A stretch of DNA of 20,000 nt. It comes from Mesostigma viride (lineage: Eukaryota > Streptophyta > Mesostigmatophyceae > Mesostigmatales > Mesostigmataceae). Where the stretch lies: positions 1 to 20,000 of the forward strand of contig RPFO01000310.1 of the NCBI GenBank assembly GCA_009746045.1, written 5' to 3'. The position numbers were made by a program, and so were the translations under genes. Each line of letters opens with the position of its first letter. Positions within the stretch are counted from its first letter, which is position 1. The notes beneath the pieces are model-generated. The model ran no database searches. It saw only the letters and a list, made by a program, of their open reading frames with translations, and was not told the origin of the DNA. Shown in pieces: positions 11,146-20,000 of this stretch.

Positions 11146-12157
11146 GTCAACGATGTCACCAGCGGGCTCGCCAGCAGTGCCTTGCACTTTACCCTCACTG
11201 AGACTGCATTGGTGAACGTTGTTGATGAACCAGCAACTGACGGCGATGATACGCATGAAGAAGGAATGGAGTAACCCAGTGTTTCCAAGATCACAGTGGT
11301 TGTCGTCCTTGGGTTTGTGCGTCACTCCATGGCCACTACATGAACTCATTTTCCTAGTCACCAAAGGCTGGTTTGATACGGTTCTTCTTGGTGTGGCAAT
11401 AAAAGAGGCACCACGCCGTAACCACCATTTGCCGAGGTTGGATTTCAGCATCGCACGCCAATAAGAACGAGCGTACGGCATGTTCATGAACCTGCCCTCA
11501 AAGCAGCACATCAATTTTGCCTGCACCAACACACAGAACAACAACACAACAAAATGAAGCACATCTTACTTACATTCCTCTACAATATGAAGTAATATTA
11601 GTGGGGTGGGGTGGGGGGGAAGGAATTTATACAAATTACTACAAGCAACAAGACATGTATGTGGAGACGCGCTATGGATTGGGGGTGGGGGGAATAATAC
11701 AAGCCCTCGTGCATGCGATCCAATAACAATAACAAAGCATATAAACGCTTTCACATTGCAAAATGTCCAGCTTGGCGACGTCCATGCATGGTATGCACAT
11801 GGACATGCTGAGAGGTTCTTCCACACGTTAGATAAGTGTATACCCGTGCACGTGCCCCCGTGCATGTGCACATGCACACACGCATGCATACCAATTACAA
11901 CACCATATGCATTCATTACTGTACCACAGACATGAGGCTCACTATAAATCTACAATTGTTCAAAAGCATACCAACTGCGATCGGCCACTGAACCACAGAC
12001 ATACGTTGTATCCTAAGAGTTGAAAAGCATAACAGTTCATCACAACTCATTAACCTATAACTCCTCCATGCCAACAACCGCCCCACTAGCCTGTTCACAA
12101 CATATGTAGCTGTGATTTCTTGCTTGATAATAGCCGTGTTAGCCCAGGCACACTTAC
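11146..12157. other. no firm gene; possible minus-strand exon near 11300-11516
   Basis: On the minus strand the frame of the poly-Asn exon stays open from 11562. After an acceptor-like GGTGCAG at 11517 it encodes CCFEGRFMNMPYARSYWRAM and further residues, which may be an additional exon, but no donor or family settles it. 11846-11890 is an alternating purine-pyrimidine tract (TGCATGCACACACGC type). Near 11920-12005 CATGTCTGTGGT occurs twice on the minus strand, perhaps another duplicated exon edge, because one copy follows an acceptor-like CTCTTAG. Confidence 0.3.
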
Positions 12158-13396
12158 CTCGTTGCCAAGGCCAGGACGCTGCTTAGCTCGCTCGCCACCC
12201 TCCCAACCCTCCTTCCCCCTGCCCAACGAGTACACGGTGACGGGCCTGCTCATATCATCAAGCAAACTGCTCGAGGTTGTTGCCGTGGAGTAGACCGGGC
12301 TGCTGCCCAGGACTGCCGCCGTGAAGTTGCGGGCGCACAGGGCCAAGGATCCCTTGGGCCCCGCCCAGGCGCCATACAGCAGGGCGGTGTCCGCAATCAA
12401 CTGCCATGAAGAGCGCATGGAGTGGGCGAACACATTGCGTGTGGTGTTGCGCTGCGTGTGCAAGGGGGACGATGACCCTGACACTTCACTTAGCTCGCCA
12501 CGCAAATTGGTGGTGCCAACAAGCTTTTGATATTTGTGATCATGGGAGGGGCAGACGGACAAACAAAGCAATGAAACACGGATTCCACAATATATAATCA
12601 ATATAGTAGAGTGCAGAGTAATCTAGAGTGTGACGAGAAGGACGGCCAAAAACCCGTACAGCAAGCACATAATCCCCTACCTTCTCACTTACTTTAAGTC
12701 TTTAACATGCTGCCATGCTAAACCCTGTACCCTAGTAAACCCTGCACACTAGATAAAACCAGGCACGTGCATTGCAATTTTGGGCAGGTTACAGCTGGCA
12801 ACTGAAAATGCTTGCCTGATACGCCGCCACGATGCTGCCGTCGACGAAAACCTCCAAGGTAGCAACGTTGCAACGAATCAAATGCGGTTCTGTTTCAAAC
12901 GCGCAGTCGGTCTGAACATTGGGCATTATAACGAGCGTCTCCGGCTTGGCGGTGAGGTCATCCTGCGTTCACAAGGAAACACAAAGCACATTCGAGCCGC
13001 GGGTTAGAGGCGATATTCCTCCATGTAGCGAAGTTCACCAATGCGCTATCAATAGACAAGTCGATATCAATAAACAAGGCGACACCATCCGGGCATGTAA
13101 AGAACGCTCCTGGCCACGGGTATGTAAAGACGCTACTGGCCACGATGTTCACGGCGATGATGAACGACGATAACAAGAACGCCTAATAGCATGCGTCATA
13201 CAAACTAGAACAGACTGGAACAACTACTTACCCGGTCGGCTGTGGGATTCACACACAGCCCACATGACACAGTCCCATGATCAGAACCGTCTTGCGCACT
13301 CGTGTCAGTGCTAGCCCGCACGCCGAAAGATGTCGACACGATGAGCAATAATGTCGAGATAAAAGCCACATGAAGCTTGAATGCATCATGCGCCAT
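12158..13396 (-). CDS. predicted secreted protein, unrecognised family, four exons so far
   Basis: Exon 1 (13396-13232) starts with ATG and encodes a clear signal peptide: MAHDAFKLHV, a hydrophobic core AFISTLLLIV, then a likely cleavage after GVRA. A CGLCVNP segment follows, and the exon ends at CGG|GTAAGT. Exon 2 (13182-13039, after ATTAG) contains CPDGVALFIDIDLSIDSAL. Exon 3 (12962-12816, after ACGCAG) contains DCAFETEPHLIRCNVATLEV and ends at CAG|GCAAGC, a GC-AG type donor. Exon 4 (12523-12158) follows a pyrimidine tract and ends at GAG|GTAAGT. All junctions are phase 0, giving 274 residues before the model runs out. The exon 2 donor is the weakest call, because its frame stays open beyond it. 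Exon 2 contains a 26-27 bp internal tandem duplication (13099-13148). No domain is recognised. The protein is probably secreted or cell-surface and conserved among relatives, but its function is unknown. The gene is divergent from the SET-domain gene. Confidence 0.5.
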
Positions 13397-13967
13397 TGGA
13401 AACGGCCGGGACGCTCCTGCTTAAGAACAACGCCGGAGCCTCCTAGGTTGTATGTTGTGGCGGTAATCTGCAAAGTTCGGTTAGCCTGGAACTGCTCAAA
13501 ACTCAAAAGTAGTCTGTGAAGTGTACAAGTAAAAATACCAGCAACCGACGACTATCTTGCGGCGGCCATCATCTTGTCCGGTTCTTGCTGGCTGCCAGTT
13601 TATTGCTGCCGGCGTCATGCCTTTGCGGCGGTAAGTTTACGTTGTTTGAATGTTACCAGTCTGTGCTTTTTTACGTCGTACCAGTGTGGTGTCGAAATCT
13701 GCCAAAAGAGCAAACGCCCAAAGCCAACTTCCAAGACGCCCAAAGCCAAATTCCAAGACGCCCAAAGCCCAAAGGCGGGCGAGTCTGGCGCGGCGCGCCT
13801 GTCCTGGAGGCCATTGGGCGCCGGAATAAGAAATCCCGCGTGATCGTTGTATCCAGAATTTGTTACGTTCATAACTCTTAACCCTGTCACCATATCCAAC
13901 GTCCTCGGGAGAGGGCAACGCATAGCGCGCCACAACGCCAGTCGGTTCGTGCAGCACACGGCCAGCC
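13397..13967. promoter_or_regulatory. shared upstream region of two divergent genes
   Basis: The start codons of the secreted-protein gene (minus, 13396) and the SET-domain gene (plus, 13968) face away from each other across 571 bases. Both promoters and 5' UTRs must lie here unless upstream exons exist. A 22 bp unit, CCAAAGCCAACTTCCAAGAC plus two bases, is repeated about 2.5 times at 13717-13775. I see no convincing TATA box. The open frames in this stretch have no support of their own. Confidence 0.4.
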
Positions 13968-16900
13968 ATGGCGGCATGCAGGATGTATGCGTCGGCGGTA
14001 TCCCTTTCGCCAGCTGCGGGGCCTGCGGTTGTGGGTCAGCAAGTGATTAACCAGTACGGGAAGCCTAGTGGCTCTGCCCGCGTGGACAGGTCGCGTTTAG
14101 GGAGTGTATGGACGGGCAGAGCAAGCTTGCCAGGCGTTGTTGCGAGGCGCTCGTCAAATGTGGCGCCTCGCCATTCGCGGACTATCTCATGCACCGCCGT
14201 GCAAAAGGGAGTTAACGTACTTGACTGGTTGCGGTCGGAGGGGATGGAAGAGCCACTGGTCGAGCTCGTGGACCGTGACGCCTCGGTTGGAAATGGGAAG
14301 CAGCTTCACGTGTGCATTACCAAACGAGATGTGCAGGTTAGCTGTGAGACAAACACGTTGTCATAATCCCCTTCCATGATAGGCAGTCCAGGACGTTCGT
14401 ATGCGCTGTGCGCACGCCGCCGTTATCGGTGGACGTTGCGTGCATTTTGTGTATGGCAAGAGGAGGAACATGGTTGCACGCTTTCGGCCTCCTTTGTTAG
14501 ATTTTCACATCATCATTTGCGTTGCAGGTTTGAGGTTTTTGGTTTTAGTTTGTGGCAGAGTGTCTTTCGCAAGGATGTTTGCGGGTCATAAACGTCAACC
14601 TGACTGCGTCAAGGAAATACGACGTTGATCTTCGAGTGGTAGTTCTGCTAGTTGCTCGCCATGAGGTCAGGTAGACCGCCTGACAGGCATGCCCATCAGT
14701 TCTCAACATAATCCTGCCATTGCATCGCCCTTGCCTGTGCCATGTTGACCTATCCATGCGTGCCTATTTATATCCAAATGCCAGCCGGGCGAGGTGGTTC
14801 TCCGGATCCCTGACCGGCTCGTGGTGACGCTCGAGCGCGTGTTCGAGGATGAGACGCTGGGTATGTGCTGTCGAACATCTTGGAAGTGATACTAATCCAA
14901 CTAAGCAATGCAGCTTCTCTGTGCAGTCTGATACATCAAGTGTTTCTGTTTAGGAATGCTGAGTGGATGACAGGAATGATAGCTATTACTAGTAGTTTCT
15001 TTAAAGGCATGGCTCTATTGTGCGGCGGTAGAGCTATCATCACCCAAATAAAGGCAGGTACCTTGTACAGCAAATCTGCTAGCGTGCTTAGTTTTTTGGA
15101 CTATCTACCAAAGTTACCTACGTACGATATACCTACGTATGATATACCTACCAAAGCTATCTCTGTACGATAACTGGTCAGGGTTTTGTGTTTAGTCGCA
15201 GGGACCTGATTGTAGGGATCCATGTTCCAAGGGACCTGATTGCAGCGATCCATGTCGCAAGGGAGGGATCCATGTTGCAAGAGACCTAATTGTTGCGATC
15301 CATGTTGCAAGGGACCTGGTTGCAGCGATCCATGTCCCAAGGGCAGGCACATCTATAACTTGCTTGGATAGGACACAACTGACTTCACATTCCGAGCCCC
15401 TAGCCTATTCTCTTGATCCCTGCGCTGCCTTCTTCATTTGCTGGCCTTCTTACTTTGCTGGCCTTCTTCGTTTGCTGGCCTTCTTACTTTGCTGGCCTTC
15501 TTCGTTTGCTGGCCTTCTTACTTTGCTGGCCTTCTTCGTTTGCTGGCCTTCTTACTTTGCTGGCCTTCTTACTTTGCTGGCCTTCTTCGTTTGCTGGCCT
15601 TCTTACTTGGCTGGCCTTCTTACTTGGCTGGCCTTCTTACTTGGCTGGCCTTCTTACTTGGCTGGCCTTCTTACTTGGCTGGCCTTCTTACTTTGCTGGC
15701 CTTCTTACTTTGCTGGCCTTCTTACCTTGCTGGCCTTCTTACTTTGCTGGCCTTCTTCGTTTGCTGGCCTTCTTACTTTGCTGGCCTTCTTCGTTTGCTG
15801 GCCTTCTTACTTTGCTGGCCTTCTTCGTTTGCTGGCCTTCTTACTTGGCTGGCCTTCTTACTTGGCTGGCCTTCTTACTTGGCTGGCCTTCTTACTTGGC
15901 TGGCCTTCTTACTTGGCTGGCCTTCTTACTTTGCTGGCCTTCTTCGTTTGCTGGCCTTCTTACTTGGCTGGCCTTCTTACTTTGCTGGCCTTCTTACTTG
16001 GCTGGCCTTCTTCGTTTGCTGGCCTTCTTACTTTGCTGGCCTTCTTACTTTGCTGGCCTTCTTACTTTGCTGCCCTTCTTCGTTTGCTGGCCTTCTTACT
16101 TTGCTGGCCTTCTTACTTTGCTGGCCTTCTTACTTTGCTGCCCTTCTTCGTTTGCTGGCCTTCTTACTTGGCTGGCCTTCTTACTTGGCTGGCCTTCTTA
16201 CTTGGCTGGCCTTCTTCGTTTGCTGGCCTTCTTCGTTTGCTGGCCTTCTTTGTTTGCTGGCCTTCTTCGTTTGCTGGCCTTCTTCGTTTGCTGCGCCTTC
16301 TTCGTTTGCTGGCCTTCTTCGTTTGCTGGCCTTCTTACTTGGCTGGCCTTCTTACTTTGCTGGCCTTCTTCGTTTGCCATGACTATGACTTGAAGTAGTG
16401 CGATGCTCCCCTTTCTTTGTTTCGCTGTTATTGACGTCATATTTGTGAATGTGATGTCCCATGTCTCCGAGGAATATGAATCTCAAAGAGACAACCAGCT
16501 CCCAAGTATATGGCAGCAGTCAGCGTTTAGATTAATGGCCCCCACACTGGACAAATGCTTATACCCCCCCACATGGGACATATGCATATACCTCCCCCGT
16601 TGCCCGTCCCCCTCTTAACTACCAATCTGGCACCACCAATCTCTCCCCCCCTTGTCTGCTCTACCCCTGCACACCCTCTGCCAAGTTGCGCGATTTTCAT
16701 CAATCCGTCTACTCACCTCCTCTCATTCGTTTCCATTCCCACGTCGGTACTGGGATAGTGTTGTGTAAATGGCTGACCGGATGCAGTCACATGCTTTAAT
16801 TGACTTAGACGGCCGCTGTCATGCCCCACTTGCCCACCACCACTCCCCCCTTCTCCCACCACTCCCGCCCCCTTCTCTCTCCCCTTTTCCTGCATCCCCC

Positions 16901-19248
16901 ATTCCCCCCCGCGTCAGCGGAGCTGCTGACGACCAACACGCTGAGCGAGCTGGCGTGCCTGGCGCTCTACCTCATGTACGAGAAGAAGCAAGGGAAGGAG
17001 AGCTACTGGCTGCCCTTCATCAAGGAGCTCGACAACCAGGCGGCCAGGGGCCAGAACGCGGTGGAGTCCCCGCTGCTGTGGAAGCCTGAGGAGATTGAGG
17101 CCTATTTGACGGGCAGCCCGCTGGTGGTGAGTCAATTAGGAAGATGGCTGTTTAATAGGGGATTATGAGATGGTATAATACGTGGAAGCCAGAGGAGATC
17201 AAGGCCTATCTGAAGGGCAGCCCGCTGGTGGTGAGTTAATATGGAAGATGGTTATTCAGTAGGGGATGTTGGGATTGTGCAGTATGTGCAAGCCAGAGGA
17301 GATTGAGGCGTACTTGACGGGCAGCCCGCGGGTGGTGGGTGGGTAGTAGAGGGTGCCCCATAGGGGAGCCATGAATAGGGAGGAGTGGTTTTATGCTGCG
17401 GTACAATAAATACATAGGTGGTTAGCGGTCCATAAGAGTGGGAGGAGCTGGAGGCATGCCTCACCGGCAGCCCGCGGGTGGTCAAGGGGCGTCAGTCCTA
17501 CGGCGTGAGACATGCAGGGGAGCTGTTTATGGATGGCCACGAGATAGCAATGGTGTGCGGGGAGGCCGGACAGGATCGAGGGATGCCTATCGTGCAGTCC
17601 GTTGGTTGCGATTCAGCAGCGTTCCCACGTTATTGGATCAGGCACAACTAGGCTTTGCAAGGGCCACCCTGGGATAAGGGATTTAAAATATGGTATGGGA
17701 TATGGGTTTTAAGATATGATATGGGATGTGGGTTTGAAGTTATGATATGGTGTATGGGTTCTAGGATATGATATGGGATGACGGGTTTGAAGTTATGATA
17801 TGGTATATGGGTTCTAAGATATGATATGGGATGTGGGTTTGAAGTTATGATATGGTATATGGGTTCTAAGATATGATATGGGATGTGGGTTCAGATGGAT
17901 ACAGTCGCACGATGGTGCATTAGAGCTTAGTTTATTCATGGATAGCTGGTGGCCGCATGGATGGCTGGTTTTCCCAGTGATAGCTGTTTGGTATACGGCA
18001 ACACACTGCCGTGCTGCTGTTGCCGCGGCTGCTGTGTTGTTGCCGCTGCTGTGTTGTTGCCGTGTTGCCGCTGCTGTGTTGCTGCTGTGCCTTGTAGTGC
18101 CATGCCACAGGCACGTGATTGCGCGATGTCTATTCCTTACTGGATTGTTTGCTATAAATCCGAACCCCTTGTGTGGTGTCTCTTGGCTGCCATGTTGGTT
18201 TGAAAATATAGTGTCTTATTGGTTTTGTGCGCAGGAGGACATCGAGAAGTGGCTGGCGGGTCTATTAGCTTATACTTATCACTTGTTACTATAGTTGTGT
18301 GTAACTACTCTCTATACGTGTCGGATACCTCGCGTCCTGCTCTTTGGAGGACATCAAGAAGCGGCTAGCGGGCGGATTGTATTGTAACTACCACTTATTA
18401 TATGTGTAAGTCGGGTCCCTCGCGTCTCATCTCTTTTGCTTCCTGTGCCAGGAGGACATCAAGAAGCGGCTGGCGGGCATTGAGCGCGAGTACCAGGAGC
18501 TCGACACCGTGTGGTACATGGCCGGCTCGCTCTTCCAGGTAAATACGAAGCTGACCGTATGCTGTATTGTTAATTGATGGCTAATGCTTGGCACATTATG
18601 TGGTACATGGCCGGCTCGCTCTTCCAGGTAAATACGAAGCTGACAGTATGCTGTATTGGTAATTGATGGCCAATGCTTGGCACATTATGTGGTACATGGC
18701 CGGCTCGTTCTTCCAGGTAAATACGAAGCTGACAGGGTGCTCGTCGCTTGAACGTTAATTGATGGCCAATACTTGGCACATTATGTGGTACAAGCAGGGT
18801 TGCTCTTCCAGGAGGTATTGGATAGGATGTCGACCGGGAGTCAAATGAAGCTACGGCATATAAGTAACATGTTTCTCGTTTGATACTGTGTGATACATGG
18901 CCAGATGGCTCTTGCAGGTGAATGAGGCAGCTAGTGCGTACCCTCCCCAAAACCTATCACTATGGCCCCACACCGCATCCTTGCTGCTCCCCCTCCCCGA
19001 CAGTCCCTGCCTTCCCTGCCCTCCCCCCCCATTCGCCTTTCCCCTCCTCCCCCCCTCCCCCACGCTCCCCCCCCCCCCTACCCTATGCATGTGGTCTCTG
19101 AATCATCGCTACGCGTGTGCCTTGACCATGTGCCATGCCGTGCGCGTGCGAGCAGAAGTACCCCTACGACTCGCCCACGGAGACGTTCTCCAAGGAGATC
19201 TTCAAGCAGGCATTCGTCGCCGTGCAGGCGTGTGTCGTGCACCTGCAG
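13968..19248 (+). CDS. plastid-targeted SET-domain, Rubisco-LSMT-like protein methyltransferase (3' end beyond window)
   Basis: Five exons join cleanly: 13968-14336, 14785-14860, 16918-17126, 18452-18538 and 19156-19248. They encode 278 residues with matching phases (0, 1, 0, 0), and the coding sequence continues past the window. The start ATG is in a strong context, GCCAGCCATGG. Residues 1-75 are rich in Ser, Ala and Arg with a single acidic residue (D40), like a chloroplast transit peptide. From about 82, VNVLDWLRSEG and GEVVLRIPDRLVVTLERVF form the N-terminal SET segment. LSELACLALYLMYEKKQG, AVESPLLW, ELDTVWYMAGSLF and EIFKQAFVAVQACVVHLQ then match, from memory, the insert region of plant 'Rubisco methyltransferase family' SET proteins. 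The catalytic C-terminal SET part and substrate-binding domain are not in the window. The substrate is a plastid protein lysine by family analogy; Rubisco itself is unproven. Introns of 448, 2057, 1325 and 617 bases carry minisatellites and copied exon edges. Confidence 0.85.
15201..15343 (+). repeat. 30 bp minisatellite, five copies
   Basis: The unit begins GGGACCTGATTGCAGC and continues GATCCATGTTGCAA. Five copies are present; the third lacks about 10 bases. Because 30 is a multiple of three, it leaves an open minus-strand frame that has no other support. Confidence 0.9.
15425..16378 (+). repeat. 17 bp minisatellite, about 56 copies, open in three plus frames
   Basis: The unit is CTGGCCTTCTTACTTTG, with main variants at the end (ACTTTG, CGTTTG, ACTTGG). 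The period of 17 bases cycles through all frames every 51 bases, and no unit contains a stop in any plus-strand phase. All three plus frames therefore read the same 17-residue peptide, which includes LAFLLCWPSYFAGLL. Runs of the ACTTGG variant alternate with mixed runs, suggesting block duplication. It lies inside intron 2 and is not a gene. Confidence 0.95.
17079..17485 (+). repeat. four tandem copies of the 3' edge of exon 3 with its donor
   Basis: The true exon 3 end (from TGGAAGCC at 17079 to CTGGTG|GTGAGT at 17126) is followed by related segments at 17183, 17287 and 17439. They encode WKPEEIKAYLKGSPLV, CKPEEIEAYLTGSPRV and WEELEACLTGSPRV. The first two spacings are 104 bases and the third is 152. 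Copies two and three keep a GT donor (GTGAGT and GTGGGT); the fourth has GTCAAG. Intron sequence after the first two donors is also alike. Only the first copy is continuous with the full exon. Confidence 0.85.
17683..17895 (+). repeat. 52 bp intronic repeat made of two related half-units
   Basis: Units of the type ATATGATATGGGATGTGGGT followed by TTGAAGTTATGATATGGTAT repeat about four times inside intron 3. Half-units of about 25-26 bases resemble each other. Confidence 0.9.
18001..18090 (+). repeat. TGCTGTTGCCG-type low-complexity tract
   Basis: An imperfect repeat of TGCTGTGTTGTTGCCG and shorter relatives lies in intron 3. It creates short open frames on both strands with no other support. 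Confidence 0.75.
18235..18478 (+). repeat. three tandem copies of the 5' edge of exon 4
   Basis: Segments starting GAGGACATC lie at 18235, 18347 and 18452, spaced 112 and 105 bases apart. The first follows GCGCAG and the third follows GTGCCAG, so both have usable acceptors. The second follows TTTG and lacks the AG. The first two copies break off after GGCTGGCGGG or GGCTAGCGGG, and only the third continues as the complete 87-base exon. Upstream intron sequence (GTCGGATACCTCGCGTC type) is shared by the second and third copies. Confidence 0.85.
18511..18925 (+). repeat. four to five tandem copies of the 3' edge of exon 4 with its donor
   Basis: The exon 4 end GTGGTACATGGCCGGCTCGC...CAG|GTAAAT at 18511-18544 recurs at 18600 and 18689, at an exact spacing of 89 bases. 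Both copies have the same donor, and near-identical intron sequence follows up to CACATTAT. Weaker copies start at 18785 (donor changed to GGAGGT) and 18890 (TTGCAG|GTGAAT). Only the first is attached to the full exon, and only it is needed to give an uninterrupted protein. Confidence 0.88.
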
Positions 19249-20000
19249 GTGGGTCGTTCGGGGGCGCATGTGTCTGTTTGTTTTTGCCGTTTGATTCATG
19301 ATAGGGTTGTTTTGTCTTTTTTTTTTTCCCTTGATCGAAATTAATTAGTTTAATTGAAAGAATTTTGGGGCATCGGAACTTCCATGGGAAATGCTAGCAT
19401 TGGACTTGGTCGTTCTATTTAAGGAGACAACAAAAAAGCATCAATGTGGGGAACAACGTTGATGTGGTTCAGCATGTGATTCAGCGTGTGGTTCAGCGTG
19501 CGACCATTTCCGCACTTGAATATTTGCTCACCGTTTCTGTGATGTGACCGTTCCCAGTTATTGTAGATTCCAAAAGAATGACAAAGGTTAACAGATTATC
19601 GCGTGAATTCCAAAACGTTCCCATTTTGTTTATTCCCACCAGTGAGTAGAAGTCCATCATGTCAAACTTCATTGCGCCTATCCTCTTAGCATATTTATAT
19701 AACAGGGAGACAACCAGCACAGGCTGGACATAACAAGCATGTATACCAAGGCACGCCGTCGAAGAACCTGGCTCTGTCTGCCCACGCTCCCGACTAAAGC
19801 TATCATGCATAAGTTAAATTTAAACGCTCATTCAGGTGGATGTAAATGAGATGGTGATGAGACCTGGCGGTGTGTCTACCTAACGAGATCGATGTGTAAA
19901 TCAGATATACTATATATAGTACTACTATATATTCATTGAGAATGATGAATTACGGAGGTGAGAGGGGCATACTATATATACTACTATATATAGTACTACT
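19249..20000 (+). other. intron 5 of the SET-domain gene (open at window end)
   Basis: The donor CTGCAG|GTGGGT ends exon 5 and no following exon was found to the window edge. The stretch contains three copies of a 14-base GTGRTTCAGCGTGT-type unit (about 19463-19500), the dispersed 12-mer at 19707-19718 with a shortened relative at about 19421-19431, and an AT-rich palindromic repeat at 19903-20000. The minus-strand open frame at 19493-19810 has no supporting signal. Confidence 0.55.
19903..20000. repeat. palindromic ACTATATATAGTACT repeats
   Basis: The motif AGTACTACTATATA and its reverse complement alternate at 19905-19932 and 19966-20000, separated by about 35 bases of ordinary sequence. 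They can form hairpins or a cruciform. The array continues to the window end. Confidence 0.85.

Larger units (their letters stand above)
14861..16917 (+). other. intron 2 of the SET-domain gene, filled with minisatellites
   Basis: The donor is CTGG|GTATGT and the acceptor CGCGTCAG, preceded by a long C/T-rich tract (16820-16910). Inside are a short TACCTACGTAYGATA repeat (15115-15152), a 30 bp array, a 17 bp array of almost one kilobase, and the dispersed 12-mer GAGACAACCAGC at 16488-16499. Long open frames within it are repeat artefacts. Confidence 0.8.

Noticed and set aside
13516-13881. Plus-strand frame with a hydrophobic stretch resembling a signal peptide
   Set aside because: It lies in the gap between two divergent genes, runs into the 22 bp repeat and has no splice or family support.
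15364-16398. Three overlapping frames for a hydrophobic protein of about 314-344 residues
   Set aside because: All three are readings of the 17 bp minisatellite inside intron 2 of the SET-domain gene.
13968-19248. Calling the SET-domain gene pTAC14 or a proven Rubisco LSMT
   Set aside because: The motifs from LSELACLALYLMYEKKQG onward fit the plant Rubisco methyltransferase-like group better than pTAC14, and the substrate cannot be read from the partial sequence, so no gene symbol is given.

Overview
The window looks like nuclear DNA of a photosynthetic eukaryote, most likely a green alga. The evidence is spliced genes with GT-AG introns, GC-rich third codon positions in exons set in more AT-rich introns, a plastid-targeted SET-domain protein of the Rubisco methyltransferase-like (LSMT-like) family, a plant/algal-style MULE transposase, and a very high load of micro- and minisatellites. 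I cannot name the species. All exon models were built by eye from reading frame, splice sites and phase.

Layout. 1-3410 is almost entirely tandem repeat: a degenerate GTTGTGGGA family, a G-rich TAACGTTA satellite, and a minisatellite with alternating 69 and 82 bp units. 3410-4530 has no firm gene; a tRNA-like, SINE-type promoter pair lies on the minus strand near 4090-4146. 4528-11145 on the minus strand is a MULE-type transposase locus. One large exon (8609-6153) holds the DDE core, a SWIM zinc finger and an unusual cluster of 15 cysteines. A C-terminal exon follows at 5963-5604. Upstream lie acidic exons that agree in phase (75, 96 and about 552 bp), the last carrying 112 uninterrupted Asn codons. 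Downstream lie three related small exons with the same acceptor. 13396-12158 (minus) is a four-exon gene for an unrecognised secreted protein with a clear signal peptide. 13968-19248 (plus, continuing past the window) is the SET-domain gene. The last two genes are head to head, with a 571 bp gap that must hold both promoters.

The most distinctive observation is that edges of exons, together with the adjoining intron sequence, have been tandemly copied. In the SET-domain gene the 3' end of exon 3 plus its donor occurs four times, the 5' start of exon 4 three times, and the 3' end of exon 4 plus its donor up to five times. Only one complete version of each exon exists, and splicing the complete versions gives a continuous, family-like protein. 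Related exon copies also occur in the transposase locus. This could be a genome-wide slippage or duplication habit, or it could supply decoy or alternative splice sites; transcript data would decide.
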